Notes: generated by a model not told the origin, from the letters alone. A DNA stretch of 64,000 nucleotides from Lachnospira eligens (GCF_009680455.1 NZ_WKRD01000002.1:186001-250000); one strand, 5' to 3'; shown: positions 7,983 to 15,987, counted from the first letter of the stretch. Translations and numbers: made by a program.

Positions 7983-8033
7983 TTAAAAAATTAATGTTAC
8001 TATTTCTAACAAAACATTCTTTATAACTTTCTT
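7983..8033 (-). pseudogene. 5' remnant of the 123-residue membrane protein gene
   Basis: The minus strand reads as the first 16 codons of the gene at 6679-7050, but the ATG is changed to AAG and a TAA follows after the sixteenth codon. The GGAGGAATT ribosome site is still there. It marks the left end of the second copy of the tandem duplication. Confidence 0.75.
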
Positions 8034-8054
8034 TTCTTAATTCCTCCATATTAT

Positions 8055-8401
8055 TTAATTAAGCCCGTCTAAAGCCAATATTGTTATGTATAAAACATCA
8101 AATACAAACCACATAATACCCAAAATCATATATATAGTCTGTTCATTTCCCATAACTCCATTATATGGATTATCTTTTTTTACACATATGGTATAAACAG
8201 ATTCCCTTTCATGATACATCGAAAATATATTCTTTTTTACACTGCAAACATAATTATGTCCTTTGTTTCCATAAATAAACTCAGAAGAGTATTGATTTGC
8301 ATTACCATTCGCAATGCCTTTGGTTTTGTAGAATTGAGTTTTTATATATATAAATCGAGCGAAAAAAACACATCTAACATAATACCTGCAATTAGTTCCA
8401 T
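8055..8401 (-). pseudogene. Frameshifted DUF3592-like gene (copy 2)
   Basis: Starts ATG at 8401 in the same place as the copy 1 gene, but reads into a TAA after 19 codons. Comparison with copy 1 shows a one-base loss in a T-run near codon 12 (seven Ts here, eight in copy 1). If one base is restored the rest reads open to 8055, keeping SEFIYGNKGHNYVC, DNPYNGVMGNEQTIYM and the C-terminal membrane helix. Apart from this one change the gene is intact. A recent pseudogene or a slippage-controlled gene are both possible. Confidence 0.8.
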
Positions 8402-8404
8402 TTC

Positions 8405-8530
8405 CTACACCTCATATTTCATGTTATTCGACAACGTTAGATGCAATGTGTTCGCATGCTTTCTAATATATTTAATGCTGTTATTTGTATTTTCTCTAAC
8501 TTCCTCAGAGTTGTTAAATAAATTCTTCAA
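8405..8530 (-). CDS. 41-residue small protein, riboswitch cassette 2
   Basis: Same length and frame as the ORF at 7466-7591: TTG start (8530-8528), TAG stop, and residues LKNLFNNSEEVRENTNNSIKY followed by a basic tail with RKHANTLHLTLSNN. It precedes the frameshifted DUF3592-like gene. The open frame despite base changes favours real coding, but the start codon and function are unknown. Confidence 0.5.
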   Translation of the reverse strand: MKNLFNNSEEVRENTNNSIKYIRKHANTLHLTLSNNMKYEV

Positions 8531-8572
8531 TTTTTCTTTTCCCCCCCTATGGTATTTTTGAAGCCTGAATTT

Positions 8573-8624
8573 AAAACAAAAAAGGCTGCACTAAGAAATT
8601 TTTAAAAGATTTCTTAATGCAACC
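8573..8624 (-). terminator. Terminator after c-di-GMP riboswitch, copy 2
   Basis: Same hairpin as copy 1 with one base change in the loop-proximal part: stem arms at 8624-8611 and 8597-8584, followed on the minus strand by TTTTTTGTTTT. Confidence 0.85.
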
Positions 8625-8661
8625 GAACTATCATAGTATTAGAGACTTATGCTTATGTGAA

Positions 8662-8745
8662 TCTCTCAACTGAAAATAGTGTTTTTCAGCTTTATACCTC
8701 TAGACTTCTAGTTTTGCGTCCTTATATTTCTATAAGTTTGCCATA
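8662..8745 (-). ncRNA. c-di-GMP-I (GEMM) riboswitch, copy 2
   Basis: Aptamer identical to copy 1 over its core: GGCAAA, helix with GAAA tetraloop, GACGCAAA, CTAGA/TCTAG with AGGTATAA, and the CTGAAAA/TTTTCAG helix. It is followed by the same terminator. It is placed upstream of the second 41-codon ORF and the frameshifted membrane protein gene. Confidence 0.85.
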
Positions 8746-8756
8746 TTTACTTTTTT

Positions 8757-8785
8757 AGTATATATTAATTTATATCACCTGTAAA
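8757..8785 (-). promoter_or_regulatory. Promoter of riboswitch cassette 2
   Basis: TTTACA (8785-8780), 17 bp, TATACT (8762-8757) on the minus strand. The -10 is closer to consensus than in copy 1 (TATATT). Confidence 0.75.
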
Positions 8786-8993
8786 CTGCTATTATTGAGA
8801 TTGATTTGTATCTCTTCTGATTTTTATCTTATTTCTTGCTAAAAGCCTACTCACTCACTTGAATTTCTATCTTGCGTAGGTCTTTTCCAAACTTCACATA
8901 TTCTGGCACAGTTCTCAGCCTATCCCAGCCCAGCTCTCTACCTGTCCTCATACAGCTTTAAGCCCCAAAGTACTCTCCAGCTTAAAACCCATC

Positions 8994-9635
8994 CTACAAT
9001 ATCTCTGCAAGCTCTGCAAAGCTCTCTATCTTAGCAACATAGCAGTCTTTGGATACGTCTCCAAATCCATACTCAGCATAGATAAAATCTATTCCCGCAT
9101 CTTTGGCAGACTTTGCATCACCTGATGTATCGCCAACATATACAGGATTCTTAAGACCGTTTCTTTCTATAAGTATCTTATTAGACTCGCTCTTTGGCAG
9201 AAATGTTCTTCCCCAGCATTCAGTATCTTTGAAGAAATCGGACATAAGGTGTGCTGTAAGAAAACTTTCAATATAACCATCCTGACAATTGCTCACAATA
9301 TACAATGGATATTTCTTGCTTAGTGTATAAAGAGTTTCTGCAAGCTGTGGATAAAGAATTCCACCTCTTTCTGCAAGATATCCATTCTCAAATGTACACA
9401 GCTCGTCCATAAGTGCATTTCTTACCTGCTCCTGTTCTTGTGGAAACAGTTTTGCAGCTATGTCATACATCGGAAGTCCCATACAGTCGTTAAGGTCTGT
9501 CTCGACAATTGGTGTTCTGTGAATCTCTTCATGACGAGAAAGTATTATATTCCACGCCTCACATATTGGCTTTCTTGTATCCCACATAGTACCGTCAAGG
9601 TCAAATATTATTCCATCATAAGATTTATTAAGCAT
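8994..9635 (-). CDS. HAD-family phosphatase (phosphoglycolate-phosphatase-like)
   Basis: 213 residues. HAD motif I is IIFDLDGTMWDT (D11 and D13), motif II is YIVSNCQDG, a conserved lysine lies in LPKSESNK, and motif III/IV is PVYVGDTSGDAKSAKDAG. The helical cap between motifs I and II fits the beta-phosphoglucomutase/Gph subgroup, so a small sugar phosphate or phosphoglycolate is the likely substrate; specificity cannot be read. The ATG overlaps the end of the TPR gene by 8 bp, so it is the last gene of a set with the transporter and the GH13-like protein. Confidence 0.85.
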   Translation of the reverse strand: MLNKSYDGIIFDLDGTMWDTRKPICEAWNIILSRHEEIHRTPIVETDLNDCMGLPMYDIAAKLFPQEQEQVRNALMDELCTFENGYLAERGGILYPQLAETLYTLSKKYPLYIVSNCQDGYIESFLTAHLMSDFFKDTECWGRTFLPKSESNKILIERNGLKNPVYVGDTSGDAKSAKDAGIDFIYAEYGFGDVSKDCYVAKIESFAELAEIL

Positions 9636-10515
9636 TGTCAGCCTCCAGATCTTTATCTAATTCATCAAGCAATGTCTTTAACTGTGCTTCCTGTGTTATA
9701 TCATAAACAATTGAAAAGCAGTCTCTAGCCAGCTTATAATCTTTATCATTCATCATAAGTTCACCGACTCTGTATATAATTCCTATCGTCTTAGAGTCAG
9801 GTCCTGGTTCCACCTCATTCTTATCAAGTATTTCCTGCATCTGTTTAACAGAATATTCCGGTGTCTTGTCATTTAATGCCTGCTCAAGATACTTAAGTTC
9901 ATTATCAGCATTATCTGTCTGATAATATATATTGCTATAGGTGTAGCACACTCTTGCCGCCTCAGTATTATACCTGGCAACATAATAAAATCCCATATTT
10001 CTGTAATATCTTGCCATCGTTGCGCGGCTGCAGCAGAATCTGTATGCCTGCTTTGTAACATCAAGATATCTCGACAGCATATTAAGATTCTTATAACATT
10101 CTGCAAGCCCAAGATATGAATCAAGGTCAACAGGATTCCAGCATATAGCCTTCTTAAATGCATCCTCAGCTCTGCGAAACTTCGATAACTTTAGACACAG
10201 ACTGCCATAAGTCCTGTAGTACTCTCCAACCGGCAGTTCTGTACACAGCACATCCGTTTCCGGTTCAAAATAACATGCGTACACATAATATTCCATAACA
10301 TGATTAAGGCTTATATATATTGGTCTGCCGTCCATGTCCGATTTTTTCACAAATGTATCATCCATAGTTCCGGCTTTACGCTCGTCCGTACACTCTTCTA
10401 TTCTTTCAAGTATTGCAGATAATATATCTGCCGCTTTGTCATAATCACCTGAATTAAATATCTTCTCGTAATCTGCAAATCTGTCTTTGACATCTGCTAG
10501 CTTCTTTATGTCCAT
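9628..10515 (-). CDS. TPR-repeat protein, unknown
   Basis: 295 residues, soluble, rich in paired helices. TPR-like patterns are visible around residues 100-150 (YGSLCLKLSKFRRAEDAFKKA, then LGLAECYKNLNML) and 160-210 (YYRNMGFYYVARYNTEAARV). Such repeats bind other proteins. There is no catalytic motif. The start overlaps the stop of the GH13-like gene and its stop overlaps the HAD gene, so all three are translationally coupled. It may be an adaptor for the GH13-like protein; this is inference. Confidence 0.75.
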   Translation of the reverse strand: MDIKKLADVKDRFADYEKIFNSGDYDKAADILSAILERIEECTDERKAGTMDDTFVKKSDMDGRPIYISLNHVMEYYVYACYFEPETDVLCTELPVGEYYRTYGSLCLKLSKFRRAEDAFKKAICWNPVDLDSYLGLAECYKNLNMLSRYLDVTKQAYRFCCSRATMARYYRNMGFYYVARYNTEAARVCYTYSNIYYQTDNADNELKYLEQALNDKTPEYSVKQMQEILDKNEVEPGPDSKTIGIIYRVGELMMNDKDYKLARDCFSIVYDITQEAQLKTLLDELDKDLEADNA

Positions 10516-12374
10516 TACTTCTCCTTTTTAGCAGGAATTTCATATGTTCCTGTGAGTATTGCAACGCTCCGTGGCTCAACACATACACTTCTGTTATTAT
10601 CTTCAATCACAGCACCTGATACATTAGAACTCATATCAACCTTCCATGTACCATTAATCTTAGGAAGTGCAAAGCTGTGATTCTCCCAGTGCATATTATA
10701 TGCAGCATATATCAGACTGTGGTCTTCTTCATCCCCATATACACATGAATACATAATTCCTAAATGTCTGTCATATGTATTCATCTGTGCATACCACGCA
10801 TTAGTTCCATGATATGATATATCAGGGTAGCCACATGATATCCTGTCACTTAAAGTAAGCGACTGCGGCATATGAAGTATCTTATTATTCTGTCTGAACT
10901 GTATAAGAGCCTTTGTCCATTCAAGAATTTCTTTTCCCTCTTTAGTTTCCTTCCAGTTAACCCATGAAAGTTCACTGTCAACACAATACGGATTATTGTT
11001 ACCATTCTGTGAATTGCCAAACTCGTCTCCGGCAAGTATAAGAGGAGTACCTGCCGATAAGAAAACAAATGCCAGTGCATTTTTAATCTGACGCATTCTT
11101 AGTTCTTTAATCTTTCTCTTTCTTGTCGAACCTTCCTCGCCACAGTTCCAGCTGAAATTAAAATCCTCACCATCCCTGTTATTCTCACCATTAAGCTCAT
11201 TATGCTTTCTGTCGAAGCTCACAAGGTCATTAAGAGTAAATCCATTGTTGTTGGCAATATAATTAATACTTGCACTGTTTGCTTCATTCTTTCTTGATAT
11301 AGCCGCAAATTCTCCAAGCATATTCTCGTCACCCTTTAACAGGCGACGCGCAATATTCTGGAAATCATTATTATAATTAGCCATATGCTTCTTCGTTCCG
11401 GTTTTACCATTCCAGTATACAGTTATAATCTTAGTATCCGCTAAAAGTGCATCCTGTGAAAGTGCTTTAAGTGCAGACTCATCACAATATACATGTACAC
11501 CATCAATATGATATTCTGTAACCCAGTGTCTTACACACTGCAAGATAAAGCCTGTACTTTCGTCAGTAAAAAACATTTCCATAACGACTTCAATGCCATT
11601 TCTGTGCAATTCTTTAACCATATTCTTAAATTCAACTGTATAATCCCTAAACACCCCCGGATGCTTTGAAGCAATTGAAGAATATGATGCCTTAGGTGCG
11701 AAATAAAATCCTCCGACATATCCCCAGTAATTAATTTTCCGCGTATTCTTATCCACGCTGTAATGTGTTCCGGCTCCGTATTTTGACATTATAGTATCAG
11801 TCAGCTGTGGAAAACGGCCTATTTCATCAAATTCATATGCGGGCTGTAACTCAATAGTTGTGATTCCAAGTTCCTTAAGATATGGAATCTTGTTAATTAT
11901 TCCTGAAAATGTTCCTTTATCTTTAACCTTAGATGTTATGCTTTTAGTAAAACCTCTTACATTCATCTTATAGAATATACAGTCGCTGTAATCATAATTA
12001 AGCGGTCTGTCATCTTCCCAGTCATAATCTGCCACATCAATCGCAGCCAGATACATATCTTCCTTGTCCGTCTGTCCAAATCTTCCGCAATCCGTTATCG
12101 CCTTTGCATATGGGTCAAGATACATTAAGCCATCTATCTCATAGCAGTAGAAACATGTATCCAGTCTCCTGCCAGACACATGAACTGAAAATATATTTCC
12201 ACATTTCATTGACGAATCCAGTTCTATCCGTTCTTTTGGCTTCATATGTGCATCAAAAATCAGCAGAGCTGCACTGTCACATTCTGCCTCATATGTAAAA
12301 TTATATCCGTCCTTATATCTGCTGCATCCCATAAGCATGGGATTTCCTTTACTAATAAGCATATTAATCTCCAC
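10515..12374 (-). CDS. GH13 isoamylase/debranching-like protein lacking the catalytic triad
   Basis: 619 residues. An N-terminal CBM48-like beta domain (about 1-110) is followed by a GH13 barrel close to GlgX/isoamylase: NGENNRDGEDFNFSWNCG at 395-412, and LSAGTPLILAGDEFGNSQ plus NNPYCVDSELSWVNW near 439-474. However, the three catalytic positions are changed: Y296 where the nucleophile Asp of DGFRFD belongs, V319 for the acid/base Glu, and N376-N377 for the HD pair. The region I motif DVVFNH is EMFFTD. It is therefore predicted to be inactive as a glycosidase and might bind or sense glycogen or starch. The gene is intact and coupled to a TPR gene. A sequencing fault is unlikely because all sites differ independently. 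Confidence 0.85.
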   Translation of the reverse strand: MEINMLISKGNPMLMGCSRYKDGYNFTYEAECDSAALLIFDAHMKPKERIELDSSMKCGNIFSVHVSGRRLDTCFYCYEIDGLMYLDPYAKAITDCGRFGQTDKEDMYLAAIDVADYDWEDDRPLNYDYSDCIFYKMNVRGFTKSITSKVKDKGTFSGIINKIPYLKELGITTIELQPAYEFDEIGRFPQLTDTIMSKYGAGTHYSVDKNTRKINYWGYVGGFYFAPKASYSSIASKHPGVFRDYTVEFKNMVKELHRNGIEVVMEMFFTDESTGFILQCVRHWVTEYHIDGVHVYCDESALKALSQDALLADTKIITVYWNGKTGTKKHMANYNNDFQNIARRLLKGDENMLGEFAAISRKNEANSASINYIANNNGFTLNDLVSFDRKHNELNGENNRDGEDFNFSWNCGEEGSTRKRKIKELRMRQIKNALAFVFLSAGTPLILAGDEFGNSQNGNNNPYCVDSELSWVNWKETKEGKEILEWTKALIQFRQNNKILHMPQSLTLSDRISCGYPDISYHGTNAWYAQMNTYDRHLGIMYSCVYGDEEDHSLIYAAYNMHWENHSFALPKINGTWKVDMSSNVSGAVIEDNNRSVCVEPRSVAILTGTYEIPAKKEK

Positions 12375-12375
12375 T

Positions 12376-13803
12376 CTATTTCTTATACAAGCCCTTCATG
12401 GTATTCTTATCCAGCTTATAGAATCTCATTATAAATATTGTCACAATCCAGCCTATTATCGGAATTATGCAATAGAAAAATATTGTCAGAAACTTAAGCT
12501 GTGGTGTCAGTTGGTCCTCCACCTGCGGAAAAACTTTAGAATACCCTGCTATCGCAAGTGCTATTCCTACAAATCCTGTTCCAAGTGCTGAAAATGATTT
12601 GTCAATAAATGAAAACAGTGCTCCCATTATTCCCGGCACAAAATGTCCGCTCAGTGTATATTCGTAATCAGTACAATCGGCAATCATAGGAACAACTATA
12701 TTATTAGATATTGATTTTACTCCGTTAAGCAGCGTAAACACTAACAAAAACGCTACCGTTATAAAGTTAATATGTCTTAATGATACATTTGTAAGGTCTG
12801 AAAATATCATCATAAACATAAGTATCGTCTGAAAAATAATTGCAAGATATGTTGACCTTACAAGTGTCTTCTTCTGTCCGCATCGCTTGGCATGCTCTAT
12901 CCCAATATATATTATTCCCAGATTAGGAATACCTACAATTATTCCAATTATACCAGCCAGCGGATAATTCTGCATCAGTATTCCATAAAGCATTACAAGA
13001 ACTGTTGAATTACCATATACCATCTGTGCGAATTTGTTAGATGCCGCCGCAATAACAAGCATTCTGATTGGCTTGTTGTGTTTAATTATAGCCGCATAAT
13101 CCCTGAAATGTATCTGCTGCTTCTTATCCTCATCAAGCTTGAAGTACTTTACATTATCCTTACTCCATATTCCCACAACAGCCAGTGCTGAGCATATTCC
13201 GGCTACAATAACCACTGTGATTACGAACTCTGAGAAAAGTGCCTGTGACTGGAATGTCTTGTATTTCTCAATCAGATACACTGACACATAGAAAGCAACC
13301 AGACCATGTGCGAACATTATAAATGTTGAGTCAAAAAATGTTATCATTGGCCTCTGCTTCATGTCATTAGTAATTACCGATTGTCCAGACTTTACAACTG
13401 CTGTCTGAAATGTGTATCCTATTATATATACTGAATATACAATTATAAAATACAATGGTCTTAAAATAACTGGAACAAGGCTTGTAGTAAAGAACAGTAC
13501 AAGACTGCTAATTGCCATTAGTAAGTATCCTATAACAATATAAGGCCTGAATTTACCATATTTTCCATTAGTCTTATCTATAAAATACCCTATTACCGGA
13601 TCTGTTACCCCATCAAATATTCTCATTCCCGTAAGAATAACTGAAATAAGCACAACTGAAAGACCTGCTATTCCATTAGCATAATATGAGACATATCCCA
13701 TCATCGCAAGAAACAGATTAGTTGATGTATTATTAAGAGAAAACAAGCCAATCTGCCATATTCTGGCTCTGTTCTGCTCTATATGCCCATGCTTATTCTC
13801 CAT
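12376..13803 (-). CDS. GPH-family sugar:cation symporter
   Basis: 475 residues with about 12 membrane helices. The N-terminal signature of the glycoside-pentoside-hexuronide (MelB-like) family is clear: IFDGVTDPVIGYFIDKTNG followed by KYGKFRPYIVIG (residues 63-93). It should import a sugar or glycoside with Na+ or H+. It is the first gene of the four-gene set (transporter, GH13-like, TPR, HAD), 1 bp before the GH13-like gene, which suggests an alpha-glucan-derived sugar; the substrate is not readable. The stop lies next to a typical positively charged C-terminus. Confidence 0.87.
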   Translation of the reverse strand: MENKHGHIEQNRARIWQIGLFSLNNTSTNLFLAMMGYVSYYANGIAGLSVVLISVILTGMRIFDGVTDPVIGYFIDKTNGKYGKFRPYIVIGYLLMAISSLVLFFTTSLVPVILRPLYFIIVYSVYIIGYTFQTAVVKSGQSVITNDMKQRPMITFFDSTFIMFAHGLVAFYVSVYLIEKYKTFQSQALFSEFVITVVIVAGICSALAVVGIWSKDNVKYFKLDEDKKQQIHFRDYAAIIKHNKPIRMLVIAAASNKFAQMVYGNSTVLVMLYGILMQNYPLAGIIGIIVGIPNLGIIYIGIEHAKRCGQKKTLVRSTYLAIIFQTILMFMMIFSDLTNVSLRHINFITVAFLLVFTLLNGVKSISNNIVVPMIADCTDYEYTLSGHFVPGIMGALFSFIDKSFSALGTGFVGIALAIAGYSKVFPQVEDQLTPQLKFLTIFFYCIIPIIGWIVTIFIMRFYKLDKNTMKGLYKK

Positions 13804-13853
13804 ATATTAATCCTGCCAATACATTTGTAATAATCTCTGTTACGATTATATAA

Positions 13854-14771
13854 TCATATGCCCTCATAGTCAAATTCAGGTATGAAGCTTTCCTCTGCAA
13901 CATCACCTTCCTGAATAAATCCATTATTAATCCCACAGTCTATTGCATAATCTACCACAGAATTATATTCTTTTCTTGTCACTTTACGCGACAGGAGTGG
14001 ATGTTTTTTTAGTCTGTCAAATGGCGTGTACTGGCTCATTATGCTTATGTATATATCATCTCCATATGTATCAATAAGATACTTTATAACCGCTTTGGAA
14101 TCCTTAGTTGTTCCCGGAAGTACAAGATGTCTTACAATTACGCCTTTTTTCATAATCCCTGCTTCAACTCTTCCTCTCTTCACGAGTTCATCATCTTCTA
14201 TAAAGAATTCCGGCTTTCGGGTCTGTCTGACCATCTCATGTATTGCAGCTTTAGCCACATCAGCATAATCTGGTGCTTTCGAGTACTCTGCCGAAAGCCT
14301 GCTGTCTATGTATTTCATGTCTGGAAGATACACATCCACAAGCCCGTCAAGCATACTAAGCGTGCTGACATTCTCGTATGCACTTGAATTGTACACAACT
14401 GGTATGACAAGCCCTTTATTCTTTGCCTTAATAAGTGCTTCTGCAACTTGTGGCACAAAATGTGTTGCAGTTACGAGATTGATATTGTTGGCACATTTGT
14501 CCTGAAGTTCCAGAAAAATGTCTGAAAGCCTCTCCACTGTTATCTTCTTTCCAACCTGTGCCGCAGCGATCTCAGAATTCTGACAGAATATGCACCTTAA
14601 TGTACACCCGGAAAAGAATACTGCCCCGCTGCCGTGTTCCCCCGATATGCATGGTTCTTCCCACATATGTAGAGCGGCTCTTGCCGCATATATATCATTA
14701 GTCATTCCACAAAAGCCTGTATTAACATTTCTGTCAACATTGCAGGCTCTTGGACACAGATTACATTTCAT
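13854..14771 (-). CDS. pflX: Radical SAM protein, PflX type
   Basis: 305 residues. The radical SAM cluster motif is CTLRCIFC (C56, C60, C63). The N-terminal CNLCPRACNV with C21 forms a second cysteine set typical of the PflX subgroup. The middle reads LVTATHFVPQVAEAL and the later part VIRHLVLPGTTKDS and YISIMSQYTP, as in putative pyruvate-formate-lyase-activating enzymes. The real substrate of PflX proteins is not established. It lies 9 bp downstream of the tepA-like gene and is probably co-transcribed. Confidence 0.88.
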   Translation of the reverse strand: MKCNLCPRACNVDRNVNTGFCGMTNDIYAARAALHMWEEPCISGEHGSGAVFFSGCTLRCIFCQNSEIAAAQVGKKITVERLSDIFLELQDKCANNINLVTATHFVPQVAEALIKAKNKGLVIPVVYNSSAYENVSTLSMLDGLVDVYLPDMKYIDSRLSAEYSKAPDYADVAKAAIHEMVRQTRKPEFFIEDDELVKRGRVEAGIMKKGVIVRHLVLPGTTKDSKAVIKYLIDTYGDDIYISIMSQYTPFDRLKKHPLLSRKVTRKEYNSVVDYAIDCGINNGFIQEGDVAEESFIPEFDYEGI

Positions 14772-14780
14772 ATCTTCACC

Positions 14781-15431
14781 CTAACATTCATTAATCATGG
14801 AATCCAGCTTATCAAGCGCATCACTGATTCCTCCTACTTCACATATTAAACCTTCTTCAACAGCCTGTCTACCCACCAGCACTGTTCCTAAGTCTTTAGA
14901 GAGTTGTGTGGTGTCAACCATCATTTCCTCTACTCTTTCTTTGCTTACACTGCTGTGAGCCGCAATAAATGATGTTATCCTGTCAGATATCCGTTCAAAA
15001 TAATCATATGTCTGCTGAACTCCGATAAGTGTTCCGTTCATCCTCACAGGATGTATTATCATGGTAGCTGTAGGCACAATAAATGAATAATCTGTACTCA
15101 CAGCAAGCGGCACACCTATACTATGTGAATCGCCTATGATTAGTGAAACTGTTGGCTTTTTCATTGAAGCAATCATCTCTGCCAGTGCCAGTCCTGCACT
15201 GACATCCCCACCAACTGTATTCATAATAAAAAGTACACCTTTAATATCTTTATCCATCTCAATCTCCGCAAGCTTAGGAAGCATATGTTCATACTTGGTT
15301 GCTTTGCTTGTTGCAGGAAGATTATCGTGTCCTTCTATCTCTCCAATAATTGTTATCACCTGAAGAGCATTTTTCGTGACAGCACCATCTTTATAATCAT
15401 TATCTGTTTTTTCTTCTTCAGATTTGCCCAT
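14781..15431 (-). CDS. tepA: ClpP-family serine protease, TepA type
   Basis: 216 residues. The ClpP/crotonase-like fold is shown by FIMNTVGGDVSAGLALAEMI (oxyanion Gly-Gly, residues 69-88), catalytic S104 in GDSHSIGVPLA and H127 in MIIHPVRMNG. It is shorter and more divergent than housekeeping ClpP and matches the translocation-enhancing protein TepA group found in Firmicutes. The N-terminus is charged, with no signal peptide, so it acts in the cytoplasm. The first gene of a two-gene unit with the PflX-like gene. Confidence 0.87.
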   Translation of the reverse strand: MGKSEEEKTDNDYKDGAVTKNALQVITIIGEIEGHDNLPATSKATKYEHMLPKLAEIEMDKDIKGVLFIMNTVGGDVSAGLALAEMIASMKKPTVSLIIGDSHSIGVPLAVSTDYSFIVPTATMIIHPVRMNGTLIGVQQTYDYFERISDRITSFIAAHSSVSKERVEEMMVDTTQLSKDLGTVLVGRQAVEEGLICEVGGISDALDKLDSMINEC

Positions 15432-15592
15432 GTCCGCCTCCTGATAATATTATTCTCTATTATGGTTGGCGACTGGACGAAATAATATTCACATATTTTT
15501 ATATTATTTTTATATTTAAAGTATTTATATTTCTTTTCACATATGTTATTCTTTTAATATAAAATAATCATAAAAGGAGATATTTTATACTT

Positions 15593-15760
15593 ATGAGGCA
15601 ACAGATAGGCAGTTTTTCATCTCATATAATCAACAATGAATATGTTAAAGTTGCTGTAAGAATATCTTCCAGTGGAATATTTTATGCAAGATCCTTGTAT
15701 GTACTAAATTCCAACAGAGTTAAAAACTTTATTAATAAGGGGACTCTTATAAAGGCTTGA
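15593..15760 (+). CDS. 55-residue hypothetical protein
   Basis: ATG at 15593 with AAGGAGA about 12 bp upstream; TGA at 15758-15760. The product is polar and basic with alternating hydrophobic residues (YVKVAVRISSSGIFYARSLY, then NSNRVKNFINKG), suggesting a small beta structure. No known family recognised. Its last codons overlap the -35 box of a promoter for the small RNA downstream. The spacing of the ribosome site is long, so the call is moderate. Confidence 0.5.
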   Translation: MRQQIGSFSSHIINNEYVKVAVRISSSGIFYARSLYVLNSNRVKNFINKGTLIKA

Positions 15761-15784
15761 CTTTTTCTTTTACTTATGTATACT
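15757..15784 (+). promoter_or_regulatory. Promoter of the orphan small RNA
   Basis: TTGACT (15757-15762), 16-bp spacer, TATACT (15779-15784). Expected start near 15791. No protein gene follows on this strand before 16251. Confidence 0.75.
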
Positions 15785-15790
15785 TAAAAA

Positions 15791-15926
15791 AGTAAAACAT
15801 AGACTATATTAAATGAAATCTGAGGACGGAACGGGCAGCCGTCACCCTTGTTGGAGATGTGGGAATGTCACCCCACCTATTTCATTTATTAGTAAGATGG
15901 TAACTCCGGTTACCATCTTTTTTTTT
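15791..15926 (+). ncRNA. Putative structured small RNA, unassigned
   Basis: Transcript bounded by its own promoter and a strong terminator, about 135 nt. A closing stem AAATGAAAT/ATTTCATTT (15811-15819 with 15879-15887) encloses two hairpins: GACGG/CCGTC (15825-15829 with 15839-15843) and GTGGG/CCCAC (15859-15863 with 15872-15876). The loop of the first hairpin contains GGG, which could pair with CCC at 15845-15847 to make a pseudoknot. It does not match SRP RNA, 6S RNA, tmRNA or a riboswitch class I know. No ORF follows on the strand, so it looks like a trans-acting or free-standing RNA. Found by eye; family unknown. Confidence 0.6.
15894..15926 (+). terminator. Terminator of the orphan small RNA
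   Basis: 11-bp perfect stem AAGATGGTAAC/GTTACCATCTT with a TCCG loop, then nine Ts. Confidence 0.92.
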
Positions 15927-15987
15927 GACTACCATTGACTACCAAAACTTTAGCATACTTTGGCAAACTTTTGATAATCTTTTAAAC

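Larger units (their letters stand above)
7990..8959. repeat. Tandem duplication, copy 2 (riboswitch cassette)
   Basis: Second copy of the unit at about 7003-7977. It retains the promoter, GEMM riboswitch, terminator and 41-codon ORF, but its DUF3592-like gene carries a frameshift and its membrane protein gene is cut to 16 codons. It lies just downstream of the HAD phosphatase gene, whose transcripts run into it on the same strand. Confidence 0.9.

Noticed and set aside
8211..8561. 116-codon plus-strand frame in the duplicated region, and its shorter relative at 7401-7628
   Set aside because: They run opposite to the frames that keep family features in both copies and have no ribosome sites.
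6679..8959. Tandem unit as an insertion sequence or integron-like cassette
   Set aside because: No transposase, no terminal inverted repeats and no attachment site; ordinary tandem duplication explains it.
15927..15987. Short repeats of GACTACCA after the small RNA terminator as a regulatory array
   Set aside because: Only two copies of 8 bases; not more than chance in AT-rich sequence.
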